DNA of 64,000 bases from Roseicyclus sp. (GCA_018401055.1 JAGYLB010000070.1:19597-83596); one strand, 5' to 3'. Positions 9,345 to 19,189 are shown, counted from the first letter of the stretch. Made by a program: numbers and translations. Notes: a model not told the origin generated them from the letters alone.

Positions 9345-9379
9345 GGCCCTGCCAAGGCGTCGCAGGTCGTGGCAGGGCC
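9345..9379 (-). terminator. Strong stem-loop after haem peroxidase gene
   Basis: A perfect 10-bp stem, GGCCCTGCCA at 9345-9354 pairing with TGGCAGGGCC at 9370-9379, with a 15-base loop. It starts nine bases past the stop of the minus-strand peroxidase gene. There is no U-tract, so it may be a terminator of the imperfect kind or a 3' transcript-stabilising hairpin. Confidence 0.55.
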
Positions 9380-9387
9380 GATGGGTC

Positions 9388-10874
9388 TCAACTGCAGAAC
9401 AAGGTTGTGCGCTGCGGCAACCCATCGCGGTGGGTTTCCACGAAGGCCGCCATGTTGGCCAGTGTGGCGAAATCCGGCAGGGGCTGGAAATCGGCGATAT
9501 GGACGTAGCTGCTTTCGTCGCAGCGCAAAAGCCGCCACAGGACCGAGGCGACGACCGTGCCCCCCACCTTGTCGAGTTTTCCGCCCGCGGCATCGGCTTC
9601 CTGCAGAGCGTAGAACCACAGGGGCGTCTTGGTGATGCCTGCGTCGGCAAGCGTCTGTGGCACCGCCACAGGATCATGGCCCAGAAGCCCGGCGAGACGC
9701 TGGCCATTGGCGATGTGCAGCGCGAACCGGTCGCGCAAGATGTTGCGCAGCGGCAGTTTCTTGGCCTGCGCCAGCGACACTTGCGTGCCGTCGGGCATGG
9801 TGATGCCATGCCGCACGAAGGGCAGTTCGAAGAGCGATTCCGCAACCGTCGTGCCGACCGGTCGCGCCTTCTGCGCCGAGGGTCCGAAGAACTCGGACAT
9901 GGCCATGTCATGCGCCGGGTCACGCGGTGCGAAGCCGGGCTGATCGAACAGGCGCTGCATCGCCCCGCCCGGCTTGAGCCTGTAGGCATCTTGCGCCGTC
10001 GCATGGCCGAAGCGATAGACCGCGCCCGAGAATTCGACCGGCATCAGCGCCGCGGCGGGGCCGAAGGGGTCGCTGGACCGGCAGGCCTCGACGATGGCAG
10101 GGGTGACCATCTGTGGCAAGAAATCGGTCATCACGATCCACTGGTAGTGCAGCCGGATGATGCGGCGCACGACCTCGAAATCGCTCATCGGCGGCAGAAC
10201 CTGCGCAGTCCAGACGTCCTGGCTCGTGCCCTGCATGGCGCGATCCTTGACGGTCAGACCCAGCGGCGTGCCCGTGATGACCTCGTTCAGCAAGATATTG
10301 TGCAGGCAGATGAATAGGCCCTGGATCTGACTGATGAAGATGTTCTCGTCATTTCGCGGATCACCGATCAGGGCCGTGCCCTTGCAGGTCCGGGGCAGGT
10401 CGAGGGGGCTGGCCGCACGGCCGAAGAGCAAGAAACCCTCGTGTTCGACCGCGTTGGCATCGGTCCAGGTGGTGTAGAGATGCGGGCTGGCCTCAGGTCC
10501 GTCGCCATAGACGCAATCAAGGTCGAGGTTGGGGGTGCGCACATTGCGGATGGTGCGCGGGTCGGCGACCCCGCCGATGGCGGAACTGACGTCGAAGGTG
10601 ACGTCGTGATCGACGAACTGCCCGAAGAAGGTCATGCCTTAAGATCGGCTTACCCTTCGACGATGTCGGTGCGCAGCATGCCCGCCACAAGCGCGTCGAA
10701 GATCGCGACCAGATCCGTGTTTGGCCTGCTCCACTGCAGCGGGTTGGCCGGGGCGAGGCGGCCGAAGAACTGCGGCAAGAGCGCCTTGGCTTTGGCGTTG
10801 TTGGTCGCCTCGCCGTCGAGGCACGCCTTGGTGAATCGGTCGAGGCGGCCGAGGCCGTGATGAATTCGTGTCAT
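9388..10874 (-). CDS. Animal-type haem peroxidase family protein (one frameshift)
   Basis: Bacterial member of the animal haem peroxidase (myeloperoxidase-like) superfamily. The first 74 codons run from ATG 10874 (GGAG ribosome site) and stop at 10650; the main body restarts at MTFFGQFVDHDVTFD (10635) in another frame. FGQFVDHD carries the distal His region; DPRNDEN and LHNILLNEV follow as in this family, with RLHYQWIVMTDFLPQM around the proximal region. A frameshift with a base change near 10640-10650 would rejoin them as ...VEGKADLKA-MTFFGQF. Reconstructed length is about 495 aa. No signal peptide is evident. Family members oxidise halides or phenols; the substrate here is unknown. Confidence 0.82.
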
Positions 10875-11118
10875 GGGGAAACTCCGATGAAGAATGGGTT
10901 ATCCGGAGCCCATGGCTTTCTGGCGGTACGAATAGAGGTGCCAGATGGGCGACCGGGTACGCTGCTTGAAAGTGGGGTGAGGTTAGGATTTCCGATCGCG
11001 AGCTGCGAGTAGGTATTTCCTGACTATGCGACCGATCGCCCGCGAATCGCCGGGTGCGCTTGTGGGTCCGAAAGCGGTGCCTGTATGCTTCGCCTTGCAG
11101 GCTGGAAAGGGAACGCAG

Positions 11119-12528
11119 ATGCCGATGCAGATCGACGACCTTGAGCGCAACGAGATCGGCATCGCGACCGCGATAGACGTGTTGCGCCAGCGCTTCGGCG
11201 AACGGGTTGAAACCGGGCAGGCACTGCGCGCGCAGCATGCCCATACTGCCACATGGCTACGCAACCAGCCGCCCGACGCGGTGATCTGCCCCATTTCGAC
11301 AGAAGAGGTGCAGGCGATCATGGCCATCTGTTCGGAGTATCATGTGCCCGTCATTCCCTTCGGGGCGGGCAGCTCCCTTGAGGGGCACGTCAATGCGCCT
11401 GCCGGAGGTATTTCACTTAATTTCAAGGACATGAATGCTATTCTTCAAGTGAATGCCGAGGATATGGATGCCGTGATCCAGCCCGGCGTGACGCGCAAGG
11501 CGCTGAACACGCATCTGCGGGCCACTGGTCTGTTCTTTCCGGTCGATCCGGGTGCCGACGCCTCGCTTGGCGGCATGGCCGCGACCGGGGCCTCGGGCAC
11601 CAATGCGGTCCGCTACGGCACGATGAAGGACAATGTGCTGGCGGTGAAGGCCGTCTTGCCTTCGGGCGAGGTGGTGACGACCGCCCAACGCGCGCGCAAG
11701 ACCAGCGCAGGCTATGATCTCACGCGGCTGATGGTCGGCTCGGAGGGCACGCTGGGGGTGATCACGCAGCTGACCCTGCGCTTGCAGGGCATCCCCGAGG
11801 CGGTGTCGGCCGCGACATGTTCCTTTCCCGACGTGGGCGCGGCCTGCAACGCCGTGATCGCGACGATCCAATACGGCATCCCCGTCGCGCGGATCGAGTT
11901 GCTGGATGCGCTGCAGGTGCGCGCGGTCAACGCCTATTCCAGGTTGTCTCTGCCCGAGGCGCCGCTTTTGCTGCTCGAATTCCACGGGTCCGAGGCGAGC
12001 GTTGCCGAACAGGCGCAATCCTTTGGCGAGATCGCGGCCGAGATGGGCGGCACCGGCTTCACATTCACGGCGCGTGAAGAAGACCGCAACCGGCTCTGGC
12101 AGGCGCGCCACGATGCCTATTGGGCGGGGCTGCAACTGCGCCCAGGTGCCAAGGGCCTTTCGACCGATGTCTGCGTGCCGGTCAGCCGTCTGGCCGATTG
12201 CGTCAGTGCCGCGCAGGACCGGCTGGCGTCCATGGGCATGCTGGCGCCCATCGTCGGCCATGTCGGCGACGGCAATTTTCATTGCCTGCTGCTGGTCGAT
12301 ACCGACAATGCGGCCGAGGTCGCGCAGGCCGAGGGTTTCATCGGCTGGCTGAATGATCTGGCGATTTCGATGGACGGTACCTGCACGGGCGAGCATGGCA
12401 TCGGGCAGGGCAAGGCGCCCTATCTGGAGCGCGAACTTGGCCCCGGTGCCATGGCTATGATGCGTGCGATCAAGCACGGCGTCGATCCGCACAACATCCT
12501 GAACCCCGGCAAGATGGGGTTGGGGTGA
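11119..12528 (+). CDS. FAD-linked D-lactate/glycolate-type dehydrogenase
   Basis: FAD-binding oxidase of the GlcD / D-lactate dehydrogenase (cytochrome) family, 469 aa. ATG 11119 was chosen because GGAAAGGGA precedes it; the frame is open further upstream. The PP-loop FAD-binding domain is clear (VIPFGAGSSLEGHV, VDPGADASLGGMAATGASGTNAVRYG, VGSEGTLGVIT), and the C-terminal cap ends with CTGEHGIGQGK and PHNILNPGK. It oxidises a D-2-hydroxy acid, passing electrons to the respiratory chain; D-lactate is most likely but not proven. It is divergent from the peroxidase across 244 bases and its stop overlaps the following VIT gene. Confidence 0.9.
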   Translation: MPMQIDDLERNEIGIATAIDVLRQRFGERVETGQALRAQHAHTATWLRNQPPDAVICPISTEEVQAIMAICSEYHVPVIPFGAGSSLEGHVNAPAGGISLNFKDMNAILQVNAEDMDAVIQPGVTRKALNTHLRATGLFFPVDPGADASLGGMAATGASGTNAVRYGTMKDNVLAVKAVLPSGEVVTTAQRARKTSAGYDLTRLMVGSEGTLGVITQLTLRLQGIPEAVSAATCSFPDVGAACNAVIATIQYGIPVARIELLDALQVRAVNAYSRLSLPEAPLLLLEFHGSEASVAEQAQSFGEIAAEMGGTGFTFTAREEDRNRLWQARHDAYWAGLQLRPGAKGLSTDVCVPVSRLADCVSAAQDRLASMGMLAPIVGHVGDGNFHCLLLVDTDNAAEVAQAEGFIGWLNDLAISMDGTCTGEHGIGQGKAPYLERELGPGAMAMMRAIKHGVDPHNILNPGKMGLG

Positions 12529-13246
12529 TGGTGCGGCCGATCCACCATGGCATCCCGTCTGCTCATCTTGAACCGCATCTGTCCAGTCGGTCGGGTTGGC
12601 TTCGGGCGGCCGTCATGGGGGCGAACGACGGCATCTTGTCGACCGCGTCACTGATCGTGGGGGTGGCAGCGGGGGCGGCCGATCACGTCACCATCTTGCT
12701 CGCCGGCATCGCGGGCATGACGGCAGGCGCGCTGAGCATGGCGGCGGGGGAATATGTCTCCGTCTCCAGCCAGGAGGATGTGGAACAGGCCGACATCGCC
12801 AAGGAAAGGCGCGAGCTCAAGCACCACCCCGAGGCGGAACTGGATGAGTTGACCGCGATCTACGAGACCCGCGGCCTGCCGCCACCGCTGGCGCGCGAGG
12901 TGGCCGAACACCTGACCGAGGCCGACGCGCTTGGAGCCCATCTGCGCGACGAGATCGGGCTGACCGACCTGTCGCCACCGCGCCCGTTACAGGCGGCGCT
13001 GGTCTCGGCCCTGACCTTTGCTGCGGGGGCCTCGATTCCGTTGGCCGTGGGGCGGCGGCCCCGCTCGACAGCCTTCAGGTCTGGGTCGCGGGAGCGACCC
13101 TGCTGGCCCTTGGGGCGCTGGGGGCGCTCGGGGCTCAGGCCGGAGGCGCCTCGCGCCGAAGGGGCGCGCTCCGGGTCGTGGTCTGGGGCGTCGTGGCTAT
13201 GGCCGTGACCAGCCTGATCGGGTCGCTTGTCGGAGCCTCTCTCTAG
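12528..13246 (+). CDS. VIT1/CCC1 family iron/manganese transporter (frameshift near 13049)
   Basis: Membrane transporter of the vacuolar iron transporter family, about 239 aa once corrected. HLSSRSGWLRAAVMGANDGILSTASLIVGVAA is helix 1 of the family, GMTAGALSMAAGEYVSVSSQ helix 2, followed by the cytosolic metal-binding helices rich in Glu (DIAKERRELKHHPEAELDEL). A missing base in GTGGGGCGG near 13049 throws the last third out of frame; adding one restores AAAPLDSLQVWVAGATLLALGALGAL and the final helix up to TAG 13244-13246. Start overlaps the preceding dehydrogenase stop (GTGATG). Confidence 0.85.
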
Positions 13247-13280
13247 ACGTGCTGCCAGTCGCCACCTGTGGTGAACGCGG

Positions 13281-14366
13281 TCAGCCCTTCCGCGCCAAGG
13301 CACAAAGGCGTGCGGGCCTGCCCGGTTCGATCTTGTTGGGCAGGCCGGTCAGAAGCCGATGCGGCGCGTCGAAGGCCAGCGGCAGCACCTCGGTCAGGGG
13401 CGCGCCTGTGGCCGTCGCCATGTGGAGGACCGCATCGATCATGCTGATATCGGCCCCGGCAAGCGTGCCATCAGCCAGCGTGAGCCGCCCGCCCGATCGC
13501 TTTATCCGCCGCCCTGCAAGGTTGAATTTGTCGTCAGAGGTTCCGGCGACCGCCATCGCATCGCTGACGAGGATCAGCCTGTCGCGCGCCGCCGCCCATG
13601 CCAGCCTTAGTCCAGCGTCATGAACATGCACACCATCCGCGATCAGTCCGATCCAGCGCGCATGGTCGAGCGCCGCGCCGACCATGCCCGGTTCGCGGTG
13701 ATGAAGGCCGGACATGGCGTTGAACAGATGCGTGACGTGCTTCCCGCCCGCGGCATAGGCGGCCTGTGCGGCGTCATACCCCGCGCCGGAATGCCCCAGC
13801 GAGACAATCACGCCGGCCTGCGCCAGCGCCGCGATCTGGCTGGGCGTCACCTGCTCGGGGGCGAGCGTGATCAGAAGACGCGGCAGCCGGGCTGCCGCGC
13901 GTTGGTAGAGATCGAAGTCCGCATCGGTCATCGGGCGCAGTTGCGCCGGGTCATGCGCGCCCGTGATGGCGATATGGGGGCCCTCCAGATGCAGGCCGAG
14001 AATGGCGGGATCGGTGGAGGCGGCCTGCGCCACAAGATCGATGATGCGCGCGATCTCGGGCGCGCTGTCCGAGATCAGGGTGGGCATCAGGCCCAATGCC
14101 CCCCCCGCGCAATGCGCGGCGGCCAGCCGCGAGACATCGCCTTGCGTCCGGCAATCGCCCAGCATCAGCCCCGCGCCGCCGTTCACCTGCAGGTCGAGAA
14201 AGCCGGGGCAGACCAAGGCGTTCTGGCCGCCGCGGGACAGGTCGGTCGCAGTCTCGCCGGTTCGGCGAGGGCGAACCTCTTGGATGCGACCGTCCACGAT
14301 CCTTAGCACCATGTCGGCGCGCAACCCGTCGCCGTCGAGAATGTCGAGCCCGGTATAGAACATCAC
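13281..14366 (-). CDS. nagA: N-acetylglucosamine-6-phosphate deacetylase
   Basis: NagA, 361 aa, removes the acetyl group from GlcNAc-6-P in amino-sugar catabolism. Amidohydrolase motifs are in order: PGFLDLQVNGGAG near residue 55, HLEGPHI (metal-ligand Glu) near 127, LGHSGAGYDAAQAAYAAG near 185, VTHLFNAMSGLHHREPG near 207, and LVSDAMAVAGT (catalytic Asp) near 270. Its start overlaps the stop of the upstream kinase gene by four bases. Together they would carry out kinase then deacetylase steps. No nagB deaminase is present in the window. Confidence 0.95.
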   Translation of the reverse strand: MMFYTGLDILDGDGLRADMVLRIVDGRIQEVRPRRTGETATDLSRGGQNALVCPGFLDLQVNGGAGLMLGDCRTQGDVSRLAAAHCAGGALGLMPTLISDSAPEIARIIDLVAQAASTDPAILGLHLEGPHIAITGAHDPAQLRPMTDADFDLYQRAAARLPRLLITLAPEQVTPSQIAALAQAGVIVSLGHSGAGYDAAQAAYAAGGKHVTHLFNAMSGLHHREPGMVGAALDHARWIGLIADGVHVHDAGLRLAWAAARDRLILVSDAMAVAGTSDDKFNLAGRRIKRSGGRLTLADGTLAGADISMIDAVLHMATATGAPLTEVLPLAFDAPHRLLTGLPNKIEPGRPARLCALARKG

Positions 14367-15212
14367 GGTAGCCCCCGTGCCAGCGCGAGCGCCCCGTCAA
14401 GGGCGGAGCCCATCGGCTCTTGCAGGCCTGCCCGTATAGACTTGGCCCAGCGCGGCCTGAGGATACCGGCAAAGCCGCCCGTCAGCGCCCAGGCGCCTCC
14501 CCTTGGGATGGCTGATCTGGCGCAGGGCCAAGACCACCTCCGCGCCGACGCGTTCGAGCAGATCTTCTGACCACGGGCTCTCGCATTGCAGGACCAAGGG
14601 CGCAAGCGCTGCGAAATCCTCGGGCCGGGCGTCGCGCGCGAAGAGCACCGGATGCGCGCCCAAGGCCTTGTGCAGCACCAAGGTCAGCGGGTCGTCCGCG
14701 TAGCGCGGCAGCCGTCCGTCCTCGATCTTGAGCAGTTCGGACAGGGCCAAGCGCCCGAACCATGCCGCCGAGCCTTCGTCGCCCAGCACAAAGCCCCAGC
14801 CGCCCTGATGGGTGATCCCGCGCGCATCGCGCCGGATGCAAAAGGATCCGGTGCCAAGGTTGATCAGCGTCCCCTCCGCCCCGCCAAAGGCGCCCTCCAG
14901 CGCGGTGACGCTGTCATCGACCACATAGGCGAGAAAGGGCAGGCGGGTGGCGAAGGCATCGGCGGCTCCCGGCAAGCGTCCGCCTGCCAATCCTGCGCAG
15001 ACGCGGGCATCGACCATCGCGTCGAACCCAAAGCCCCGCGCAGCCAATGCCTCGGTCAGCGCGAGCCTTATGGCGGCCTCGGCCGCCGCCAGGTCGGTCA
15101 CGATATTGGCCGGGCCGCCCCGCGTCAGGGCTATGGGGCCGCCGTCAAGCGACAGTGCCACCCGGCAGCCCGTGCCGCCCCTGTCGATGCCGATGTCGAT
15201 ACGCCGTTTCAT
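14363..15212 (-). CDS. BadF/BcrA-type ATPase, probable N-acetylglucosamine kinase (frameshift near 14505)
   Basis: ASKHA-fold kinase of the BadF/BadG/BcrA/BcrD family, which includes N-acetylglucosamine kinases. IGIDRGGTGCRVAL is the phosphate-1 loop, LINLGTGSFCIRR the phosphate-2 loop and GGWGFVLGDEGSAAW the signature found in GlcNAc kinases of this family. After QISHPKG the frame shifts near 14505, and the C-terminus continues as GGAWALTGGFAGILRP... to the stop at 14363, overlapping nagA. Corrected length is about 283 aa. Context (nagA, Gfo/Idh/MocA, GntR-UTRA) supports an amino-sugar substrate. Confidence 0.85.
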
Positions 15213-15233
15213 GGACCCAGCCTATACCGCCGC

Positions 15234-16319
15234 TCAGACCAGCGAAACCGCCTGACCCGTGCGCGCGCTTTCTTGTGCGGCGCGGCCCATGCGGGACGGC
15301 AGCCGCGCCATCGGCCAGCGTCACCTCGGGGCGGGCCTGCCGCGAACGACCTCCAGAAAGCGCTCGTGCTGGTAGAAGGTAGACCCGTTGTGGTCGCCCG
15401 CCTCCAGAAGGCGCGGATCGACCGGCACCTCGTGCTCGACGGGACCGGTGGGGTTGCGGGGGCTGACGATGACGCGTGGCACGGGCGCGGGGCCAAGGTC
15501 ATGGTTCCAGAACCGCCCCGGCCCCGGCACCAGCGCCTCGATCTTGCCCGATGGCCCCACTGCGGAAATCTCTTCTTGATAGCGCGCGCCTTCGGCGAAC
15601 ATGCACAGTTCCAGCATCGCGCGGGCACCTCTGGCGAAATCGACGATCACATAGCCATGGTCCCAGATGTCGGGCGTCTCGCCTTCGTAGCGTTCGTCCA
15701 GATGGTTCACGGCCTGTCCGGCGCTCGCCATCACGCGCACCGGTTCATCGTCGAGGATCAGCCGCATAAGGTCGAAGAAATGGCAGCATTTCTCGACCAG
15801 CGTGCCGCCGGTGTTGCGGTTGAAGCGATTCCAGTCGCCGACCTTTTCCAGAAACGGAAAGCGGTGCTCGCGGATCGTCAGCATCTTGATCCCGCCAGTG
15901 GCCGTGCCCGCCATATCGCGCAGAAGCTGCACGGGCGGCATGTAGCGATATTCCATCGCCACCCAGATCGGAGCCGGGTAGTCGCGCGCCAAACGCTCCA
16001 GCGCGGGCAGTTGAGCCTCATCGGTGTAGAGCGGTTTTTCAACCAGAACGGGCAGGGGGCGGATGGCCGCGATCTCCTGCAGCTGGCCCACATGCAGATG
16101 GTTGGGCGAGGCGATCACCAGCGCGTCGATATCCTTGCGCGCCAGAAGCGATGCGATGTCGGGGCAGCGCACCGCTTGCGGCATCAAAGCCAGCGTCGCC
16201 GCCGCCATGCCTGCATCGGGTTCGACAAAGGCGCCAAGCGTCGCGCCGGGCAACAGGGCAATGTTGCGGATATGCTCCTGCCCCATCATGCCGGAACCGA
16301 TGATGCCATAACGGGTCAT
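15234..16319 (-). CDS. Gfo/Idh/MocA family oxidoreductase (two frameshifts at C-terminus)
   Basis: NAD(P)-dependent sugar dehydrogenase family. YGIIGSGMMGQEHIRN at the N-terminus is the Rossmann dinucleotide loop; LVEKPLYT near residue 95 is the EKP motif with the catalytic lysine; GGTLVEKCCHFFDLMR holds the conserved His region. Start ATG 16319. Near the end, one C is missing at about 15331 and one extra C lies near 15293; correcting them gives RPAPEVTLADGAAAVRMGRAAQESA and a stop at 15234, about 361 aa. It sits between the GntR regulator and the sugar kinase, so it probably oxidises or epimerises an amino sugar or its derivative. Confidence 0.85.
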
Positions 16320-16356
16320 GCGCGTCTTGCTCCTTGCCCCAATGTATTTTCCAGTG

Positions 16357-17055
16357 TCACGGAAGGCGTGCGACATAGGCCGCGCGATCGGGGTCGAACC
16401 ATGTTGAGGAGACCTCGGCGATGCGCCCATCTGCCGTGAATGCGCGGCGACGGGCAAGGGCCATGATGGCGCCGGGGCGCGCGCCAGACGCTCGCCCGCC
16501 CAATCGGGCAGGGGCCCCGCGCCCAGCCGGTCCTCGGCCCGCGCGATCGTCAGCCCGAATAGGTCACGGTAGCTGCGATAGAGCGATTCCGAGACCGTCG
16601 CGGGCGTGAGCCGCCCGTTGAACCGCCCGTCGAGCCAGATATCCTCGACCGCCACCGGCACCCCGTCGAGCGCGCGCACACGGCGGATGTTCCATGCGTG
16701 GCGTGCCGTGCTGCCCAGATCGGGCAGGTCTTCGGGCTTGTCGCGGTGATCGAGCGCGATCAACTCGGCGGTGGGCAAGCCACCCCCCTCGGGCCTCTCC
16801 AGCCGGAACAGCGCATGAGACCGCCTGCCCGGTGTCGCCCGCCCGTATCGTGTTGCCGGACCCCTGTCGCCGCTCCAGAAGGCCGCGGTCCGTCAGCACC
16901 GCCAGCGCCTTGCGCAAGGTGGTGACCGTCACGCACAGTTCGGTCGCCATCACCCGTTCGGGCGGCAGGCGGTCACCGGGCGTCAGGCGACCGGCCGCGA
17001 TATCGCGGGTCAGCCGCTCGGCGATCCGGAGATAGGTGGGAAGGGCGCCGCGCAT
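16357..17055 (-). CDS. GntR family regulator with UTRA domain (two frameshifts)
   Basis: HutC/NagR-type transcription regulator of about 232 aa. The winged HTH is at the N-terminus: YLRIAERLTRDIAAGRLTPGDRLPPERVMA then VTTLRKALAVLTDRGLLERRQGSG. The UTRA ligand domain follows in a second frame (PTAELIALDHRDKPEDLPDLG, AWNIRRVRALDGVPVAVEDIWLDG, SLYRSYRDLFGL), and its last strand is in a third frame ending at 16357. Frame changes fall near 16800 and near 16485. It is the first gene of the minus-strand amino-sugar operon and divergent from the LLM monooxygenase; it probably represses both from the repeats at 17071-17092, with a phosphorylated amino sugar as likely inducer (inferred). Confidence 0.85.
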
Positions 17056-17070
17056 CGCCTCAGGGCCGAT

Positions 17071-17092
17071 ATTGATCTACCATTGATATACG
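17071..17092. promoter_or_regulatory. Direct repeat, candidate GntR operator
   Basis: Two adjacent 11-base units, ATTGATCTACC (17071-17081) and ATTGATATACG (17082-17092), match at nine positions. They lie in the 90-base gap between the divergent GntR-UTRA gene and the LLM monooxygenase gene, where an operator serving both directions would be expected. Binding is inferred from position. Confidence 0.4.
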
Positions 17093-17145
17093 TTGCCGCG
17101 AGCACTAACCCTTGTCCAGTCCAAAGGCTTGGGAGGGCCTGCACC

Positions 17146-18300
17146 ATGACCGTCGTTCCCGTCACATCCGCCGATCTCGACGCCGCCGAGGTCAGCTGGT
17201 TCGCCGCGCTCTGCTCGGACGATTACGAATATCTCGGCGTGCCCGACGGGCGGCTCAGGTCCAGCTGGGCGCATTGCTCTGGCATCGTGAAACGGGCCGA
17301 GAGCCACGGGTTCCGCAACATCTTGTGCCCGTCTTCCTATCAGGTCGGGCAAGATACGCTCAGCTTTGTGGCGGGTTGCGCACCGATCACCGACAAGATC
17401 AATTTCCTTGCCGCGGTGCGCTGCGGCGAGATGCAGCCGATCATGCTGGCGCGCACCATCGCAACGCTCGACCACATGCTTGAGGGGCGGCTGACGGTGA
17501 ACATCATCTCCTCCGATTTCCCCGGCGAAAAGGCCGAGAGCGCCTTTCGATACCAACGCTCGCGCGAAGTGGTCGAGGTCCTGAAACAGGCCTGGACCTG
17601 CGACGCGATCAACTACCAAGGTCAGGTGTATCAGTTCGCGGGCCTGATGACCGATCCCGCCAGACCCTACCAGACCGGCGGGCCGCTATTGTATTTCGGC
17701 GGCTATTCCCCCGACGCGCTGGAGCTTTGCGGCCAGCATTGCGACGTCTACCTGATGTGGCCCGAACCCAAGGACCAGATCGCCCAACGGATGAAGGACG
17801 TGCATAAGGTTGCGGAAAGATATGGGCGCACACTCGACTACGGGCTGCGCGTCCACATGATCGTGCGCGACACCGAGGCCGAGGCGCGGGACTATGCCGA
17901 ACACTTGGTGTCGAAACTCGATGACGAGTTGGGGCAGTTGATCCGTGAGCGTGCGCTCGACAGTGGCTCTCTTGGCGTCAGCCATCAGGCCAAGGCGCGG
18001 GAGCTTGCGGACAAGTTCGGCTATGTCGAGCGGCATCTGTGGACCGGGATCGGCCGCGCGCGCTCGGGCTGCGGGGCTGCGCTGGTCGGATCGGCCGATC
18101 AGGTGCTGTCGGAGATCGAGCAATACCAGAAGATGGGCATCCGGGCCTTCATCTTTTCGGGCTATCCGCATATGGACGAATGCGACCATTTCGGGCGGCT
18201 GGTCATGCCGCATCTCAAGACCTGCTCGCTGCCCCATGCCTATGGGCGCGTCCCGGCCAGCCCGCCCGTGACACCGCTGGCAACAGGAGAAAGACGCTGA
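17146..18300 (+). CDS. LLM class flavin-dependent monooxygenase, SsuD-like
   Basis: FMNH2-dependent luciferase-like monooxygenase, 384 aa from ATG 17146 with GGGAGGG ahead of it. It resembles alkanesulfonate monooxygenase SsuD along its length: LLYFGGYSPDALELCGQHCDVYLMWPEP corresponds to the SsuD LYFGGSS...YLTWGEP stretch, WTGIGRARSGCGAALVGSADQV to the mobile-loop region, and FIFSGYPHMDEC to the C-terminal FSGYPH. It lacks a visible partner flavin reductase. The AKR gene overlaps its stop. With a sugar kinase and deacetylase opposite, a sugar or sugar-sulfonate substrate is plausible, by analogy with the sulfoquinovose monooxygenase (SmoC)-AKR (SmoB) pair, but unproven. Confidence 0.88.
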   Translation: MTVVPVTSADLDAAEVSWFAALCSDDYEYLGVPDGRLRSSWAHCSGIVKRAESHGFRNILCPSSYQVGQDTLSFVAGCAPITDKINFLAAVRCGEMQPIMLARTIATLDHMLEGRLTVNIISSDFPGEKAESAFRYQRSREVVEVLKQAWTCDAINYQGQVYQFAGLMTDPARPYQTGGPLLYFGGYSPDALELCGQHCDVYLMWPEPKDQIAQRMKDVHKVAERYGRTLDYGLRVHMIVRDTEAEARDYAEHLVSKLDDELGQLIRERALDSGSLGVSHQAKARELADKFGYVERHLWTGIGRARSGCGAALVGSADQVLSEIEQYQKMGIRAFIFSGYPHMDECDHFGRLVMPHLKTCSLPHAYGRVPASPPVTPLATGERR

Positions 18301-19189
18301 TGGACCGTGTGAAACTTGGACCGCTGGACTGCTCCCGCATCGTCTACGGCATGTGGCGGCTGGGCGATGACGCCGACACCTCGCCCGCCCATGTGCAGGC
18401 CAAGATCGAGGCCTGTCTGGCCCAAGGCATCACCACGATGGATCAGGCCGACATCTACGGCGGCTATACCGCCGAGGCGATTTTGGGGGATGCGCTGCGC
18501 GCGGCCCCCGGCCTGCGAGACCGCATCGAGATCGTGACCAAATGCGACATCATCGCGCCGGTGGGCCGTTACGCCGACCGCCGGGTCAAATACTACGACA
18601 CGTCGGCCCATCACATCACCGCCAGCGTCGAACATTCGCTCAAGGCGATGGGGATCGAGGTGATCGACCTTTTGCTCATCCACCGCCCCGATCCGCTGAT
18701 GCATCACGAGGAAACCGGGCTAGCGCTCGACACTCTGGTCACGGCAGGCAAGGTGCGCGCGGTGGGCGTGTCGAACTTCAAGCGCCACGATTGGTCATTG
18801 CTGCAATCGGCCATGGAAACGCCGCTCGCCACCAACCAGATCGAGCTGAGCGTGCTGCACCACGCGCCCCTGACCGATGGCGAAGTTGCCTGGATGCAGG
18901 AGAAATCGGTGCCGATCATGGCCTGGTCGCCGCTGGCGGGCGGGCGGCTTTCGGCGAGGAGGGCAGCGCGGTGCGCGAGGTGCTGTCCCGGATCGGGGCG
19001 CAAGCGGACGTCGGTCCCGATGCCGTGGCAGTGGCCTGGCTCTTGCGCCATCCCGCGGTCGTCTTGCCGGTGATGGGAACCAACAGCCTGCGACGGATCA
19101 GCTCGCTTGGCGATGCCGGCAAGGTCTCGCTCGACCGCCAGAGCTGGTTCGAGATCTATACCGCCGCATTGGGGCGCGAGGTCGCCTGA
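18300..19189 (+). CDS. Aldo/keto reductase, YdhF-like (frameshift near 18950)
   Basis: NADP-dependent aldo/keto reductase of the YdhF subgroup, about 297 aa when repaired. RIVYGMWRLGDDA is the N-terminal strand, TTMDQADIYGGYTAE holds the catalytic Asp and Tyr, IVTKCDI the catalytic Lys, LLLIHRPDPLM the conserved His, VRAVGVSNFKRHDW and TNQIELSVLH the middle of the barrel, and the C-terminal cofactor loop region carries MGTNSLRRI. One T is missing in CGGCTTTCGGC near 18950; restoring it gives GGRLFGEEGSAVREVL. Start A18300 is shared with the monooxygenase stop, so the pair is translationally coupled. Confidence 0.88.

Noticed and set aside
15321..16778. A long open minus-strand frame joining a GntR UTRA domain to a Gfo/Idh/MocA dehydrogenase
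   Set aside because: The regulator ends properly at 16357 in another frame and the dehydrogenase has a normal start at 16319; the fusion is a frameshift artefact.
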